DNA of 64,000 bases from positions 25,485-89,484 of the forward strand of contig JAUHXA010000026.1 of the NCBI GenBank assembly GCA_030427245.1, written 5' to 3'. Positions within the stretch are counted from its first letter, which is position 1; each line of letters begins with the position of its first letter. The notes under the pieces were generated by a model that had not been told where the DNA came from, made no database searches, and saw nothing but the letters and a program-made list of their open reading frames with translations. Both the position numbers and the translations under genes were made by a program. Below are positions 30,115 to 40,798 of this stretch, piece by piece. Source of the DNA: Bacteroidia bacterium (GTDB taxonomy: Bacteria; Bacteroidota; Bacteroidia; Chitinophagales; UBA2359).

Positions 30115-30798
30115 TCACTGTGTCTCCGTGTTCAATGCCTCAAAAACCCCTTTATAAACTCCCTTCAATTCCTCCTCCAATCCATCAATATACAGACTCA
30201 ACTTGACCTCATCCGCAGTTGTAAACGTCTGTTTGGTAATCCGTTGCATGACCCCATTCAGGCGCAAAATCATCCCTTCATTGTGTTGGTAATCATACAA
30301 AAACTCCGAACTTCTAAAGCGCTGAATAAAATTCCAGAAATATTCAAAGTTCATCTTTTTCTGATACAAATAGGGAAAAGCATTGAAGTAGTCTCCCAAA
30401 ACATACTTGTCAATGGAGTTTAATTTGAAATAGAAAGCATCTGCGGTATTCAAATCTTCTTTTAATAGTAGTCTATCCAACAACATTTCAATCAAAACAT
30501 GAGAAACAAAGTGTTTGTATTTGGTGATTCCCTCCAATTCTATTTCCTGCAATTGTTTGAACGCTTTTTTATTGTAGGTTTTGAAGAATTCAGAACTGTG
30601 AAACAATTTATCAATGCGGTGATGCTTGTTGACTCCTTCCTGCAAATCTTGAATCTCTACCTCCCAATGTTCCTCAATGACTTGCTTGCGAACTCTATTT
30701 CGATTGAAAGTCCGTATCAAATCGGGGAAAATTAAGCCCAAGATGTAGTGAGGGCGTTCGTCCTCTTTGTCGAAGTAATAATGAGATAAGTAGTTCAT
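30115..30798 (-). CDS. Helical protein, possibly ACP phosphodiesterase (AcpH)-like
   Basis: 227 aa; MNYLSHYYFD...YILGLIFPDLIRTFNR...GVNKHHRIDKLFHSSEFF...HFVSHVLIEMLLDRLLL resembles the AcpH helical fold. Confidence 0.5.
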   Translation of the reverse strand: MNYLSHYYFDKEDERPHYILGLIFPDLIRTFNRNRVRKQVIEEHWEVEIQDLQEGVNKHHRIDKLFHSSEFFKTYNKKAFKQLQEIELEGITKYKHFVSHVLIEMLLDRLLLKEDLNTADAFYFKLNSIDKYVLGDYFNAFPYLYQKKMNFEYFWNFIQRFRSSEFLYDYQHNEGMILRLNGVMQRITKQTFTTADEVKLSLYIDGLEEELKGVYKGVFEALNTETQ

Positions 30799-30877
30799 AT
30801 TGTTGAATTGTTATATTGCTGAACTATTGAATTGTTTTATAACCTTGTTGTATTCTAAAAGTAAACCATAAAACCAT

Positions 30878-33800
30878 TCAAGAAAACCTCCCCTTATACT
30901 TATTGTAAATCGAATTCATCACCAACATCACCACGCCTGTACCCACAAAAACCATTGCACGAGTCAGCCAATTCGTCTGTGCTAAGTCGTAAAAAATCAG
31001 GCGACCCACACACAAAACCACGCCACCCAAAGCCACATATCGGAAATACTTGTCCCGCAAAACGATGCTCAATACAAATAAACCCAAACATTCGACAACC
31101 CAAAGGAAGGTCAAAATCGCTTTATCGAAAGACCAAAATAGAAAAATTCCAACACCAATAAAAACGGGATAAACCAAAAAAGGAACAATCAAAGGTTGAA
31201 TTCTATTTGCAAGCCATCTCATTCCACCCATCAAAAAAGGCGGAAAATTCAGCTTCTCCAATTGGCGATGTGGGTAAAAATAAGCCAAAAAACCAAACTG
31301 CAATGCAATCGCAATCAACCCCGTCCACCAAGCTTGATCTTGCCACGCCAAAGAAGGTGTGATGTAATTTGCACTCACAAATACCAAATGAAAAATACTT
31401 GCATACAAAAACAAGAGAGAATAAAACTTCAATCGAGCCAAATATTCAAATCGCAAGCCTAAAATCAAACTCACATAAGCCGCCACTGCCCACACAATCG
31501 GAAACCAAATCGTGTTGATTTCTACACTCAAAATTGTCACTACAAACAACAAAATTAACTCCCAAAAAAGCGGATGAAAATGAGTCCAAGATTTGTAAAA
31601 TGGTTCACCTTCAGGCTTTTTATAGCTCGCCCAATAGCCAAACACGCCAATTGCGAACAATTCAATCAACATTCGAATTTTGATAAACCCAATGTATTGC
31701 TCGACTTGTAAATGAACGACCAAATGCCGAATCAAAAATGCTGCAATAAACGCATAACCCACATGAAGCAGATAGCGATCAGTATAACCCAAGTTCGCAA
31801 TTTCGCTTCCGTGTTTCTTCCTAAAATAAGTCGCCAACTCCAATGCCACGACCGATAAAATCAACCACGCAACTCCTGCAATCAGCAAAGAAGAAGGCTT
31901 GGTGAGCCAATAAATCAAAGCTCCCAAATGTGCTGCAAATAGGTAAATTCCAAACCATTGATAGTAATTCTTCGACAACTTATCATAAGACAAAACCGCC
32001 GCTGCAAAGGAAGTGAGTAGGAGAGGAGCAGCATACAAAAGTTGTCCTGACAATTCAAATGATTTAACCTCTATCAATTGAAACCATACCAATCCATGCA
32101 AGCCCGCTACCAACAATGCCAGACTGTAAAGTAGCCCTTCAGATTGAATTCTTTGACGAAGCCACAAGTAAAACACCGTCACAGCTACCACTGCATACAA
32201 AGCCCATAAGTGATTGAAGTAGTGAAGAAACAACATCAAAACCCAAGCACTAATGAATGTCCCTGTGACAAGATTGCCGCCCAAAACAGAGAAAGAAAGA
32301 TTTGGTTTTTGCTGAATCAATTTGATATGAAACATCGTTATTGCTGCCAAAGTCACCAAACCACTCAGCCCAATTTGAATCTGCGGAAAGGTTTTTTCAT
32401 AGCCGAAACCACCATATTGAAAGGACAAAGTCGCAAAATAAAGATAAGCTAAACCCGTTGCGGCAAAAATCCACATCCCGACTGTATAAAGCCAACGCTC
32501 TTTTTCCCAAAGCATCAAAGCCATAAAACCCAAGACTTCAATAAGCATCACCGCCGTAATAATAAGCGGGTTCACCTCCCAAGCCTTCAATGCGAGAATC
32601 GCTATAAACGCCAAAATTTGCGAGACAATCGTATCGGTGTGATACAACCACGAAATGCCTAAGTGTTTTGCCCTTCGAGCCAAAAAGAAAGCGATGATTG
32701 CCGCCAAAGTGATGAAAATAATACGCCATTGTCCACCCATTGAGTGAACCAACAAACCCACTCCAATGAAAACCCAATTAAGTAGATGAACGCCCAAAGG
32801 CAAGGCTTCAAGTTTGGTCGTCACATAGAGTTCTCGGTAGTGCATCACCGCTACCGAAGCACCAACCAACACTATTCCGATAATGCCCAAAAGATGTTTG
32901 GAGGAGGTAAAAAGATTGGAGTCTTCAAAGTAAAAGTACCACTGAAGGTGAAATAGAAAGAAAGAGATAATTGTCACCAAAATGTGCCAATCCCATTTTT
33001 CGGGTTTGTAGGCAAGTAGAACACTGAACAATGTTATTCCAATGCCAATTCCCCAACCCAAATCGGAAGCAGGAGCAAGCCCCAAAGCCAATAAGCTCAA
33101 TACAATGTGTAAAGAACTGAAAACTTGTTTACCGCCAATCCAGGCCAAATAGAGATTGACCACCACACCGAGTAGCAATAAAATCAATGCCCAAAGCGGA
33201 TTGTCAATCCATTGCAGCCCAGGAACTCCACCCGAACCAAAACAGGCAAATAGAAAAATTGCCCCTGATGCACTTCGCAGCCAAGAAGCCATTTTTTGCC
33301 ATTCAGGAAGCCGATTGAGGTAATAATAAGCACCAAACAGTACGACAGCAATGCTCGAAATCAAGAAAAAACGAATGATAGGTTCTACACTCAGAGCTGC
33401 ATAGGTTCCACCAAAACCCACGCCAATCACCAATAAAATCGCTCCAATAATTCCTGTCCAATTGTCTGCAAATTGTTCCTCCAGTTTTGACCAAATACTT
33501 GGCTTTTTTTGAAGAATTTCTTCATTTTCAAGAGTTTCTTCTTCCACTTTCATAGGTTGTCGTTTCACCATCTTGATGAAAGGGACATCCGCCGTTTGTT
33601 TCTCTGTTTCAATCGGAGTTTCCTCTATTGCAGGTGTTTCTACCATTTCGGTTGATTCCAATTCGGGAGCAATATCGGGGAGAGTTGGATTTTCTTCCTC
33701 TTGAAGAGATTTTTCTACTTGAAGGGTTTTAGGCTTCAATTCCTGCTCCAATTTAGATTCAATAAAATCGGCTCGTTTAGCAACCTTACCTTTTTCCAAG

Positions 33801-33958
33801 ACCTTCAATCGGAACGCCAATTCTTCAAGATGTGCTTGTAGAGTAGCGATGTATTTCGCTTGTGTTTTGGTGCGTCGAAACAATATGAATATCAAAAGAA
33901 AAGGAAACACCACCAATATAAAAATGAAAAAAGCGATGAAAGCAAAAAAATCATCCAT
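30878..33958 (-). CDS. DUF2339 domain multi-pass membrane protein
   Basis: 1026 aa, about 25 hydrophobic segments; WTGIIGAILLVIGVGFGGTYA...EPIIRFFLISSIAVVLFGAYYYL. Confidence 0.82.
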   Translation of the reverse strand: MDDFFAFIAFFIFILVVFPFLLIFILFRRTKTQAKYIATLQAHLEELAFRLKVLEKGKVAKRADFIESKLEQELKPKTLQVEKSLQEEENPTLPDIAPELESTEMVETPAIEETPIETEKQTADVPFIKMVKRQPMKVEEETLENEEILQKKPSIWSKLEEQFADNWTGIIGAILLVIGVGFGGTYAALSVEPIIRFFLISSIAVVLFGAYYYLNRLPEWQKMASWLRSASGAIFLFACFGSGGVPGLQWIDNPLWALILLLLGVVVNLYLAWIGGKQVFSSLHIVLSLLALGLAPASDLGWGIGIGITLFSVLLAYKPEKWDWHILVTIISFFLFHLQWYFYFEDSNLFTSSKHLLGIIGIVLVGASVAVMHYRELYVTTKLEALPLGVHLLNWVFIGVGLLVHSMGGQWRIIFITLAAIIAFFLARRAKHLGISWLYHTDTIVSQILAFIAILALKAWEVNPLIITAVMLIEVLGFMALMLWEKERWLYTVGMWIFAATGLAYLYFATLSFQYGGFGYEKTFPQIQIGLSGLVTLAAITMFHIKLIQQKPNLSFSVLGGNLVTGTFISAWVLMLFLHYFNHLWALYAVVAVTVFYLWLRQRIQSEGLLYSLALLVAGLHGLVWFQLIEVKSFELSGQLLYAAPLLLTSFAAAVLSYDKLSKNYYQWFGIYLFAAHLGALIYWLTKPSSLLIAGVAWLILSVVALELATYFRKKHGSEIANLGYTDRYLLHVGYAFIAAFLIRHLVVHLQVEQYIGFIKIRMLIELFAIGVFGYWASYKKPEGEPFYKSWTHFHPLFWELILLFVVTILSVEINTIWFPIVWAVAAYVSLILGLRFEYLARLKFYSLLFLYASIFHLVFVSANYITPSLAWQDQAWWTGLIAIALQFGFLAYFYPHRQLEKLNFPPFLMGGMRWLANRIQPLIVPFLVYPVFIGVGIFLFWSFDKAILTFLWVVECLGLFVLSIVLRDKYFRYVALGGVVLCVGRLIFYDLAQTNWLTRAMVFVGTGVVMLVMNSIYNKYKGRFS

Positions 33959-34525
33959 ATACGAAGGTCGTTTTGGTGAAAACTCGAATCATACTACTGC
34001 ACAAAATGATTTTTGAACCACAAAAGTATCAAAAGGGCACAAAAGAGATAGATGAATCTCAGTTCTTTGCTTTTGTTTTCTTTGTGCCTTATAAAAGAGT
34101 ACAATAGTAGGAACTCGAATCTAATGTAGCAACTAAAAAATTCAAAAAATCGTTCAAATCTGAATGTTTTTTGAAGGCTTGATTAGTCATTGGGAACAAT
34201 GTGATTTTTGTGGTTGTTATTGAAGAAAGAAGCCAAACTAAAATATTCAAGCTAAATTTAAGACGAATTTTTTGAAGGAAAATAGTCACAAACTCCAATT
34301 GAAATTGACTAATTTTACGGCAAACTACTTTTGAAATGTATTTTTCCATTCTTTCAACATTCATAAAATCAGCATACAATTTTTGGATTAAAAATAAGTT
34401 TTTAATCTATAAAAACTATTTAATGAAGTAGTTTTGTTGACTTAAAACCAAATGTATGTTTGGTTTATTTAAAGAGAACTACCCAATATTACAAACCATA
34501 TTTTGTAAAGCCACAACTAAGAGCA

Positions 34526-36859
34526 ATGAATATTACTATCAATATACCCCAATTTTTTAATATAGACGGTAAAAGCGGGAAAAATTTTAATTATTTATAT
34601 CCATTAAGTAATGGCGACAATACCGACAGTCGCTTGTTTATTTTGTGTGATGGAGAAAGCGGAAGCAGCAAAGGAGATGCTGCAACATTGGTAACAAAAG
34701 GATTCCACGAATACTTTACCGAGAAAAGGCCTCCTAAAAACAACACAGTTGGGCAGTTGTATATGAACGATGCCCTTCGATATGTAGAGCGAATTGTGAG
34801 AGAATATGTCCAATCCAATCCCAAAGAAAGAGGGATGAGAAGTACCGTTGCATTGATGTACTTCAATGAGGACGATTCTATTACAATCGCTTGGGTGGGC
34901 AACAGCCGAATTTATCATGTCAGAGGCAATCAAATTCTCACCAAAACCCAAGACCACACTGTTAATGCTTATCAAAACGGTACGAAGGTGGTCGTTCCAA
35001 GGGCTATTTCGGGTATCGAACCCGCTTACCTCAGCCTGTCTATTGTAAAAGACATTCGCCCTGGTGATTATTTTTTGATGTGTAGCGAAGGAGTTGTAGA
35101 GACACTTGATGATAGGAATATTCGCTATTTGCTCTCACAAGGAGATGGGAATGAAGCTAAAAATCAAGCTATTGCGACTAAAATAAAAGAACTTTGTCGA
35201 ACACATTCTTACAAAGGATGTGGCATGTTTTTGATTCAGATTGACAGCACTGCTGAAGGGAGCCTTGCCAATATGTCTGCGGCTAGCACCCAGACTACAG
35301 CAGTCACCGATACAAGCATTGACACAGGTCCTATTCGTAGGAAAGGTAGTGCCTTTAAAAAGCCTTCGATTTCTAAAACTTCTCGGAACGCCATTTTGAT
35401 GACACTGATGATTTTGTTATTTGCTGCCATTGCCTTTGCTTATAAATTCCAACAATCAAAACCTGAAGTTGTATTTGAGCAGCAAATGATACGAGCACAG
35501 GAATTGATTGAGAAAGGATCATACGAAGAAGCTATTGCTGTTTATACAAGCAGTCTAAAGTTAGAGTTGGAGGATACAAGTGTATTCAGCGAAGTAAGAG
35601 CTAAGATTCGTCAGACGGAGGAACAACAGATGGTAAGTATTGCAGATAAACTCTATAAAGACGGTAACTTATTGAAGGCAAGAGACGAATACAAGAGGGT
35701 ACTGAATGTGCATCCTGAAAGCGATTATTCCAGCAAAAAATTGCAGTCTATCGAAGATTATTTGCTTAAAGAAAAGACTCGATTGGTGGTAGAAGCGGAT
35801 TCGCTGATGCAAGTAAATGGTTTTGAAGAAGCGAGAAATAGTCTTTTTGAAGCCTTGTATTTTGCACAAGAAGATACTCAGTTGCTGTATCGAATCAACA
35901 ATACTTACCGAGCCTTGAAAGAAGACACGATTGACATGGCTTTGGCGATTGGAACGGCCATACAAATTGGTACTGCTCCTCCCGTTGTGGAAGAAGAAAA
36001 CGAAGATTTATACACGGATGTGGAGGAGACTCCTATGGAAGAAATAGAAGTGAAGCCCAGACCAAGGATGCCTAAGCCTGTGATTGTAGAACCTTTACCA
36101 GAAAATTCGGACGATTCTATCATCACCCATAGAGAGTACAAAGAACTACTATCCGCTGCAAAAATAGCTTTGGACAAAGGCGATTTGGAGCTTTCAGTTG
36201 CGAAATACAAAGCGGCTTTGGAATACAATGAAACAGAAGGTGTCGTGAACCAAATTGCAGAAATCAACAAAAAGTTGAAAAGCAAAGCAAAATATAATGG
36301 ATTGATGGAACAAGCAGATGCTGCTTTTCAGTCCAAAAAATACAAAGAAGCACAGCAGTTGTATCAGGAGGCCTTGGAGGTCAAAAAAGATGATGGATAT
36401 GCAGCTCAACGTATTGAAATTGCAAAAAACATGATTGAACAATCTCAAGCCGATGATGCTTTTAAAAGGCTGATTACCGATGCAGATAAGGCTTTCAGCA
36501 GCAACAATTTTGCCACTGCAAGGGAGTTGTATCAACGAGCATTGAGTAATGCTTCAGATCCTGCTGCCATCAATGCCAAAATTGCAAAATGCAATCAAAA
36601 AATAAGTGAAATGCAAGCGGATATATCCAAAAAACGCCTGCGTAAAGGTGAAAAATTGTGTGAAACTACCAACTACAATAGTGAATGTTATTACCACCTT
36701 AGAGACAACAATCTTTTATACAGCGTCAATCCGCAAATCCTCTATCAATTGGGAAAACACTTTGAAGGAAAAGACACCAATCGAGCCAAGGAGTGCTACA
36801 ATATTGCAGCAGGGAAAGGCTCTTCACAGGCTTCGGATAGGTTGAAGCAGTTGAAGTAA
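34526..36859 (+). CDS. PP2C-like phosphatase domain - TM - TPR protein
   Basis: LFILCDGESGSSKGDAATLVTKGFHEYF...GMRSTVALMYF...ITIAWVGNSRIYHVRGNQ; TM ~aa 310-330; repeated A...YK.ALE TPR-like units; ATG at 34526 preferred over 34460. Confidence 0.82.
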   Translation: MNITINIPQFFNIDGKSGKNFNYLYPLSNGDNTDSRLFILCDGESGSSKGDAATLVTKGFHEYFTEKRPPKNNTVGQLYMNDALRYVERIVREYVQSNPKERGMRSTVALMYFNEDDSITIAWVGNSRIYHVRGNQILTKTQDHTVNAYQNGTKVVVPRAISGIEPAYLSLSIVKDIRPGDYFLMCSEGVVETLDDRNIRYLLSQGDGNEAKNQAIATKIKELCRTHSYKGCGMFLIQIDSTAEGSLANMSAASTQTTAVTDTSIDTGPIRRKGSAFKKPSISKTSRNAILMTLMILLFAAIAFAYKFQQSKPEVVFEQQMIRAQELIEKGSYEEAIAVYTSSLKLELEDTSVFSEVRAKIRQTEEQQMVSIADKLYKDGNLLKARDEYKRVLNVHPESDYSSKKLQSIEDYLLKEKTRLVVEADSLMQVNGFEEARNSLFEALYFAQEDTQLLYRINNTYRALKEDTIDMALAIGTAIQIGTAPPVVEEENEDLYTDVEETPMEEIEVKPRPRMPKPVIVEPLPENSDDSIITHREYKELLSAAKIALDKGDLELSVAKYKAALEYNETEGVVNQIAEINKKLKSKAKYNGLMEQADAAFQSKKYKEAQQLYQEALEVKKDDGYAAQRIEIAKNMIEQSQADDAFKRLITDADKAFSSNNFATARELYQRALSNASDPAAINAKIAKCNQKISEMQADISKKRLRKGEKLCETTNYNSECYYHLRDNNLLYSVNPQILYQLGKHFEGKDTNRAKECYNIAAGKGSSQASDRLKQLK

Positions 36860-36867
36860 TCTATGGG

Positions 36868-37524
36868 TTAAATCCCATAAGGAGAATCGTGGCTCAAAAT
36901 CGAAATATGCAAATGGTCTTCGGTGCCTACATGTCTTAAAGTATTGAATCCCATTGAATAAAAATACATTTTCAATAAAAAATTGCGGACTTCAAAATGG
37001 CCCTTTGTGCGAATATCCACTGCATGAACATAACCATCCTTCTGTGGATAATGCAAAGAGCGTTTTTTAGAGGGCAGACCCATTTTGCGGTAATCTTCGG
37101 GCTGTCTTTGTGCATCTGTAATCATCACATCCTTGTCCAAAAACAAAACAGTGCTGATACCCAAACGTAAAATTGGGTGTAGTTTGGTATATTGTTGTTG
37201 AATCGCAGGTGTTTTGGCATTGTGTTTCGCCAAAAAAAGTAAGGCATGAAGTGAGTAAGCACCCACCAAAAATAGGGCAATCCAAGCTATTTTCTTCAAA
37301 GTTTGTAGGCTTGTCCAATAACCCGTTGTATAACCATATACAAAAACCAAGTAGACTATGACCAGTAGAGTCGACAATATCATTCCTCCCAAAATGGATA
37401 AAGAAGGATAGGTGTGTTGGTGAACATGCAAATACACTGCGCCTCTTATCAGCAAGATAAAGGGCAAGGTGAGGAGGAGCAAAAATTTGAAAATCCCCCA
37501 AAAGATTGATTTTATGGACATCAT
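36868..37524 (-). CDS. Membrane-anchored hypothetical protein, possible LAS/M15-like metallopeptidase domain
   Basis: Three N-terminal TMs; MITDAQRQPEDYRKMG..SLHYPQKDGYVHAVDIRT...EDHLHIS with H..D...HxH arrangement. Confidence 0.5.
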   Translation of the reverse strand: MMSIKSIFWGIFKFLLLLTLPFILLIRGAVYLHVHQHTYPSLSILGGMILSTLLVIVYLVFVYGYTTGYWTSLQTLKKIAWIALFLVGAYSLHALLFLAKHNAKTPAIQQQYTKLHPILRLGISTVLFLDKDVMITDAQRQPEDYRKMGLPSKKRSLHYPQKDGYVHAVDIRTKGHFEVRNFLLKMYFYSMGFNTLRHVGTEDHLHISILSHDSPYGI

Positions 37525-37674
37525 ATTGAGTATTACTTAAATTCCCTCATAAATCGAGTAAACTTTATACTACTACAACTACGCCTCCTTTTTCGTTCCC
37601 ACTGTTTGCAGTACAATCCCCTCTTACATTTCTTTTGTTGGTCGGGAAACTGTTTTTGAAAAAAATGTGTTGCA

Positions 37675-38562
37675 GTGAAAAATAACTTCAATATGAAATT
37701 AAAACACTACAAAAATCCCCAAACATTCCTCCAAAAAGTTCAGCCTTTTTTAGAAAAAAACGAAGCTCTCAACAATTTGATGTTGGGATTGGCTTTTTCG
37801 CTCAACAAACCTAAAGCCGAAGCACGTTTCGATGTTAATGAGGTATTGATGTTGTTGATAGAGCATCCAGAAGGACATGTTGTTTTGGCGGCTTTGCAAA
37901 CACCTCCTCACAATTTGATTGTCTCTGCAAAATCCGATTTTCTAACGACAGGAATAGATACATTGGCAAGCTATCTGCAAGACCAAAAAATGAGTTTTCC
38001 CGGCGTAATTGGAGAAAAACGTGCTGCTTCCCATTTTGCTCAAAAGTGGTCTACGATAAACAACCTAAGACGAGAGGTATTTATGGACTTGGGTGTTTTT
38101 CAGTTGGATAAAGTTGTAGAATTGCCCTCTGCAAAAGGAAACATCCGTCCGATGAAGGCTTCAGATGAAGATATTGTGACAAAGTGGGTCATGGGTTTTG
38201 GTGAACATACCGATAATAACTACACACTTGAAACGGCCCGTAAAGCAGCCCAAAGAAAATTGAAAGAAGGACTATTGAGAATTTGGGAGCTTGATGGTAA
38301 GCCTGTTTCGATGGCTTCCGCTATTCGACCCACCCAAAATGGAATGGGTATTTCTATGGTTTTTACCCCTCCCGAACATCGCCGTCAAGGTTACGCTCGA
38401 ACTTGTGTAGCACAGTTGAGTCAAGAAATGCTGGACAAGGGCTACAAGTTTTGCAACTTGTTTACAGACTTATCCAATCCTACCTCCAATAAGATTTACC
38501 AAGAAATCGGTTACTACAAGGTGGGGGAGTTTACAAACATAACATTTGGTCAAAGACTTTGA
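37675..38562 (+). CDS. GNAT family N-acetyltransferase
   Basis: GISMVFTPPEHRRQGYARTCVAQLSQEMLDKGYKFCNLFTDLSNPTSNKIYQEIGYYKVGEF. Confidence 0.88.
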   Translation: MKNNFNMKLKHYKNPQTFLQKVQPFLEKNEALNNLMLGLAFSLNKPKAEARFDVNEVLMLLIEHPEGHVVLAALQTPPHNLIVSAKSDFLTTGIDTLASYLQDQKMSFPGVIGEKRAASHFAQKWSTINNLRREVFMDLGVFQLDKVVELPSAKGNIRPMKASDEDIVTKWVMGFGEHTDNNYTLETARKAAQRKLKEGLLRIWELDGKPVSMASAIRPTQNGMGISMVFTPPEHRRQGYARTCVAQLSQEMLDKGYKFCNLFTDLSNPTSNKIYQEIGYYKVGEFTNITFGQRL

Positions 38563-38728
38563 CGAAGAAGAAATGGAATTATTTTCGGAGAGGGATAAGG
38601 CTCAAAGCTTTATGTCCTGCCTCTTACTTCCTACATCTTTCGTCCAAAGTCTAAAAGTAATCCGCAAACTAAAATATTAGCCATAGCCATCTTTGAAATT
38701 GCATTTGAAGATTGAAATTGCATTTTCC

Positions 38729-39733
38729 CTAAGCCACCACCAAATGTGCCCTTTCCTTCGCAATTCCGACTTCCGCAATTGTACCCGCTGTAAATTGAAG
38801 GAAATCTTCTTCAATGCCATCACTGAAAATCACCCCACCTTGAGGCATCAGAGATTCAATTTCCAAGTTTTCTTTTTGATGGATCAAACCTGCCGATATA
38901 GAAATATTGGAAGTGCGGCTTAAAAACGGTTCTCGCACCACAAACACCAATTTGTCGGTATTCCAGGGTAAAGGTTCATAAGCAACTACTTGATTCGGAA
39001 GAGAAGAATTGTTTTTTGTATGTTTGGAAAGGCGCATAGAAGTAAGCCTACCTGTATGTTCATCTACTTGATAGGGAAAAGCCGAGGCAATGCCATTTGC
39101 CATATTCATCAAGGAGGAGAACCAACCCGTTGAACCTGCTCCTGTTGAGACAATGATACCGCTTGAAGATTGGGATTCGGTTTTTCTATTGAAGGTGAGG
39201 TTGTAGCGAGCCGAGCGATGGGTTTGAGGTCCAATAAATAGGTCGTTGAAAGCCAACAAACGTTGCCCATCGTTGAGGCGAGCTTCTGCCATCGTCACTT
39301 CCTTGTGTTGGTATCTACTTGCCAAAGTTTTTTCTACAATGCGCTCAATGTCTTTGGTTTGGAAAGGAAGAAGTACTCCATCGTATTGTGTTGGGTCGGG
39401 ATTCACTCCAATAATCGGAATACCATGAGCATATTTAGCCGTATTTGCCACCAATCCATCTTGCCCCACAACGACTACAATATCTTTGTTGGAAAAAATA
39501 TAATTGGGTAAAAATTCCTTGCTAACGACCTTCGTTTTTGCCACACCCTGCAAATCCCTCTGTACCCGTTCGACCGAAAAATTCATCACTGAATCTTCCT
39601 TCTTCAATGCGTCAAAATCACTTCCTTGACGCTCCAAATAAAACTTGGCTTGCGAAATGGTATTGAAGCGTTTTTTGAGATTCTCCAACCTAGTTTTGGC
39701 GGTGACAATGATGACTCGTTCTTTTTGGTTCAT
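38729..39733 (-). CDS. Atypical NAD kinase-like / sugar kinase-like protein
   Basis: 334 aa; VVVVVGQDGLVANTAKY (GGDG-like), AFNDLFIG, IIVSTGAGSTGWFSS. Confidence 0.75.
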   Translation of the reverse strand: MNQKERVIIVTAKTRLENLKKRFNTISQAKFYLERQGSDFDALKKEDSVMNFSVERVQRDLQGVAKTKVVSKEFLPNYIFSNKDIVVVVGQDGLVANTAKYAHGIPIIGVNPDPTQYDGVLLPFQTKDIERIVEKTLASRYQHKEVTMAEARLNDGQRLLAFNDLFIGPQTHRSARYNLTFNRKTESQSSSGIIVSTGAGSTGWFSSLMNMANGIASAFPYQVDEHTGRLTSMRLSKHTKNNSSLPNQVVAYEPLPWNTDKLVFVVREPFLSRTSNISISAGLIHQKENLEIESLMPQGGVIFSDGIEEDFLQFTAGTIAEVGIAKERAHLVVA

Positions 39734-39796
39734 TCTTTTTATTGCTATACGGTTAAATTGTTGAATTTATCCCTCTTGCTTCCTGCCTCCCTCTTC

Positions 39797-40798
39797 TTAT
39801 TTCATCAAATCCTGCAACAAATCAGGTGTAATATTCAAGGTTCCAATCTGTTGAGCGTTTTCGGCAAGCTCTCTAAATGCAATGGCAATTTGTTCTTTAG
39901 AGCCGCTGTTGCCTGTCAAAGCCATCAAAGTACGCCAATCCACATCCTTGTATTGTGTCATCATTTTCTCCAAACGATAGGCCTCTGTATCGGCTTGTTT
40001 GCGTTTGTTTTCCGCTTCTAAGTCAATTAACTGTTGGCGTTGATTTTCCACTTCAATGTCGGCAGCGATTTTCATTTCACGCAGTTTGCGTTGATTTTCT
40101 TGTTTTTCTATCTCCGCCTCCATTTTCTTTTGTGAAATCTGCTTTTTCTTTTCTTCTACAGCAATTTGCGTATTCAATTCCGATTCCTTGATGGTGCGTT
40201 CCTGTTCGACTGCAAATTTTCGGCGGGCATAGATCGCTTCATCTGCCTCTTGTTGTAGAGCTTCTCTGGTTTGCGCTTCTAAAGCCCTCGCCATTTCAGG
40301 CACTGCCTTTACCGCCAAAATATTAATACTCAAAGGTTTTACACCCAACAATCGCACGACTTCTGAAATACTCAACTCATCCAAAATCGTTTGTTCCATA
40401 TCCGAAGAACTGCGAATCGCCTCTTTGAGGGTCGATCCTTGAATAAGCGTTTTGACTGCTGCTTGTATCTCGTTTACAAGGCGCTGAGAAAGTTTTTCAA
40501 AATCATCGGAGGTGTACTTTCCGCGATGGTCGACTGTGTAATCCAACAATTCAGCTAGCTGTTTTGGATCATTGATTTGATAGGTTAATTGTCCCTGAAC
40601 GGTTACAGATTGATAATCGGAGGTGAATTCTTCAAATATAAAAGGCGCATCGTCACTTCCCGAAGGAATTGCTACAATAGAAGAGGTCGGCTCATAGTAC
40701 CAAAAGGAAAGCCCTTTTCCTTCTTTTTTGGCTTTGCCGCCCTTGTAGTGAATGACATATTTGTTGGCATCGAATTTAATGTATCTAATTCCAAACAT
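39797..40798 (-). CDS. SPFH/band 7 domain protein
   Basis: 333 aa; FTSDYQSVTVQGQLTYQINDPKQLAELLDYTVDHRGKYTSDDFEKLSQRLVNEIQAAVKTLI followed by a long charged coiled coil. Confidence 0.88.
   Translation of the reverse strand: MFGIRYIKFDANKYVIHYKGGKAKKEGKGLSFWYYEPTSSIVAIPSGSDDAPFIFEEFTSDYQSVTVQGQLTYQINDPKQLAELLDYTVDHRGKYTSDDFEKLSQRLVNEIQAAVKTLIQGSTLKEAIRSSSDMEQTILDELSISEVVRLLGVKPLSINILAVKAVPEMARALEAQTREALQQEADEAIYARRKFAVEQERTIKESELNTQIAVEEKKKQISQKKMEAEIEKQENQRKLREMKIAADIEVENQRQQLIDLEAENKRKQADTEAYRLEKMMTQYKDVDWRTLMALTGNSGSKEQIAIAFRELAENAQQIGTLNITPDLLQDLMK

Noticed and set aside
34089-34379. 96 aa minus-strand ORF in the 34 kb intergenic gap
   Set aside because: AT-rich, no clear start context or domain; not supported as a gene.
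37628-37660. GGTCGGGAAACTGTTTTT resembling the right end of the three-copy palindromic repeat
   Set aside because: Only ~10 nt match and no left arm or central hairpin nearby; insufficient to call a fourth copy.
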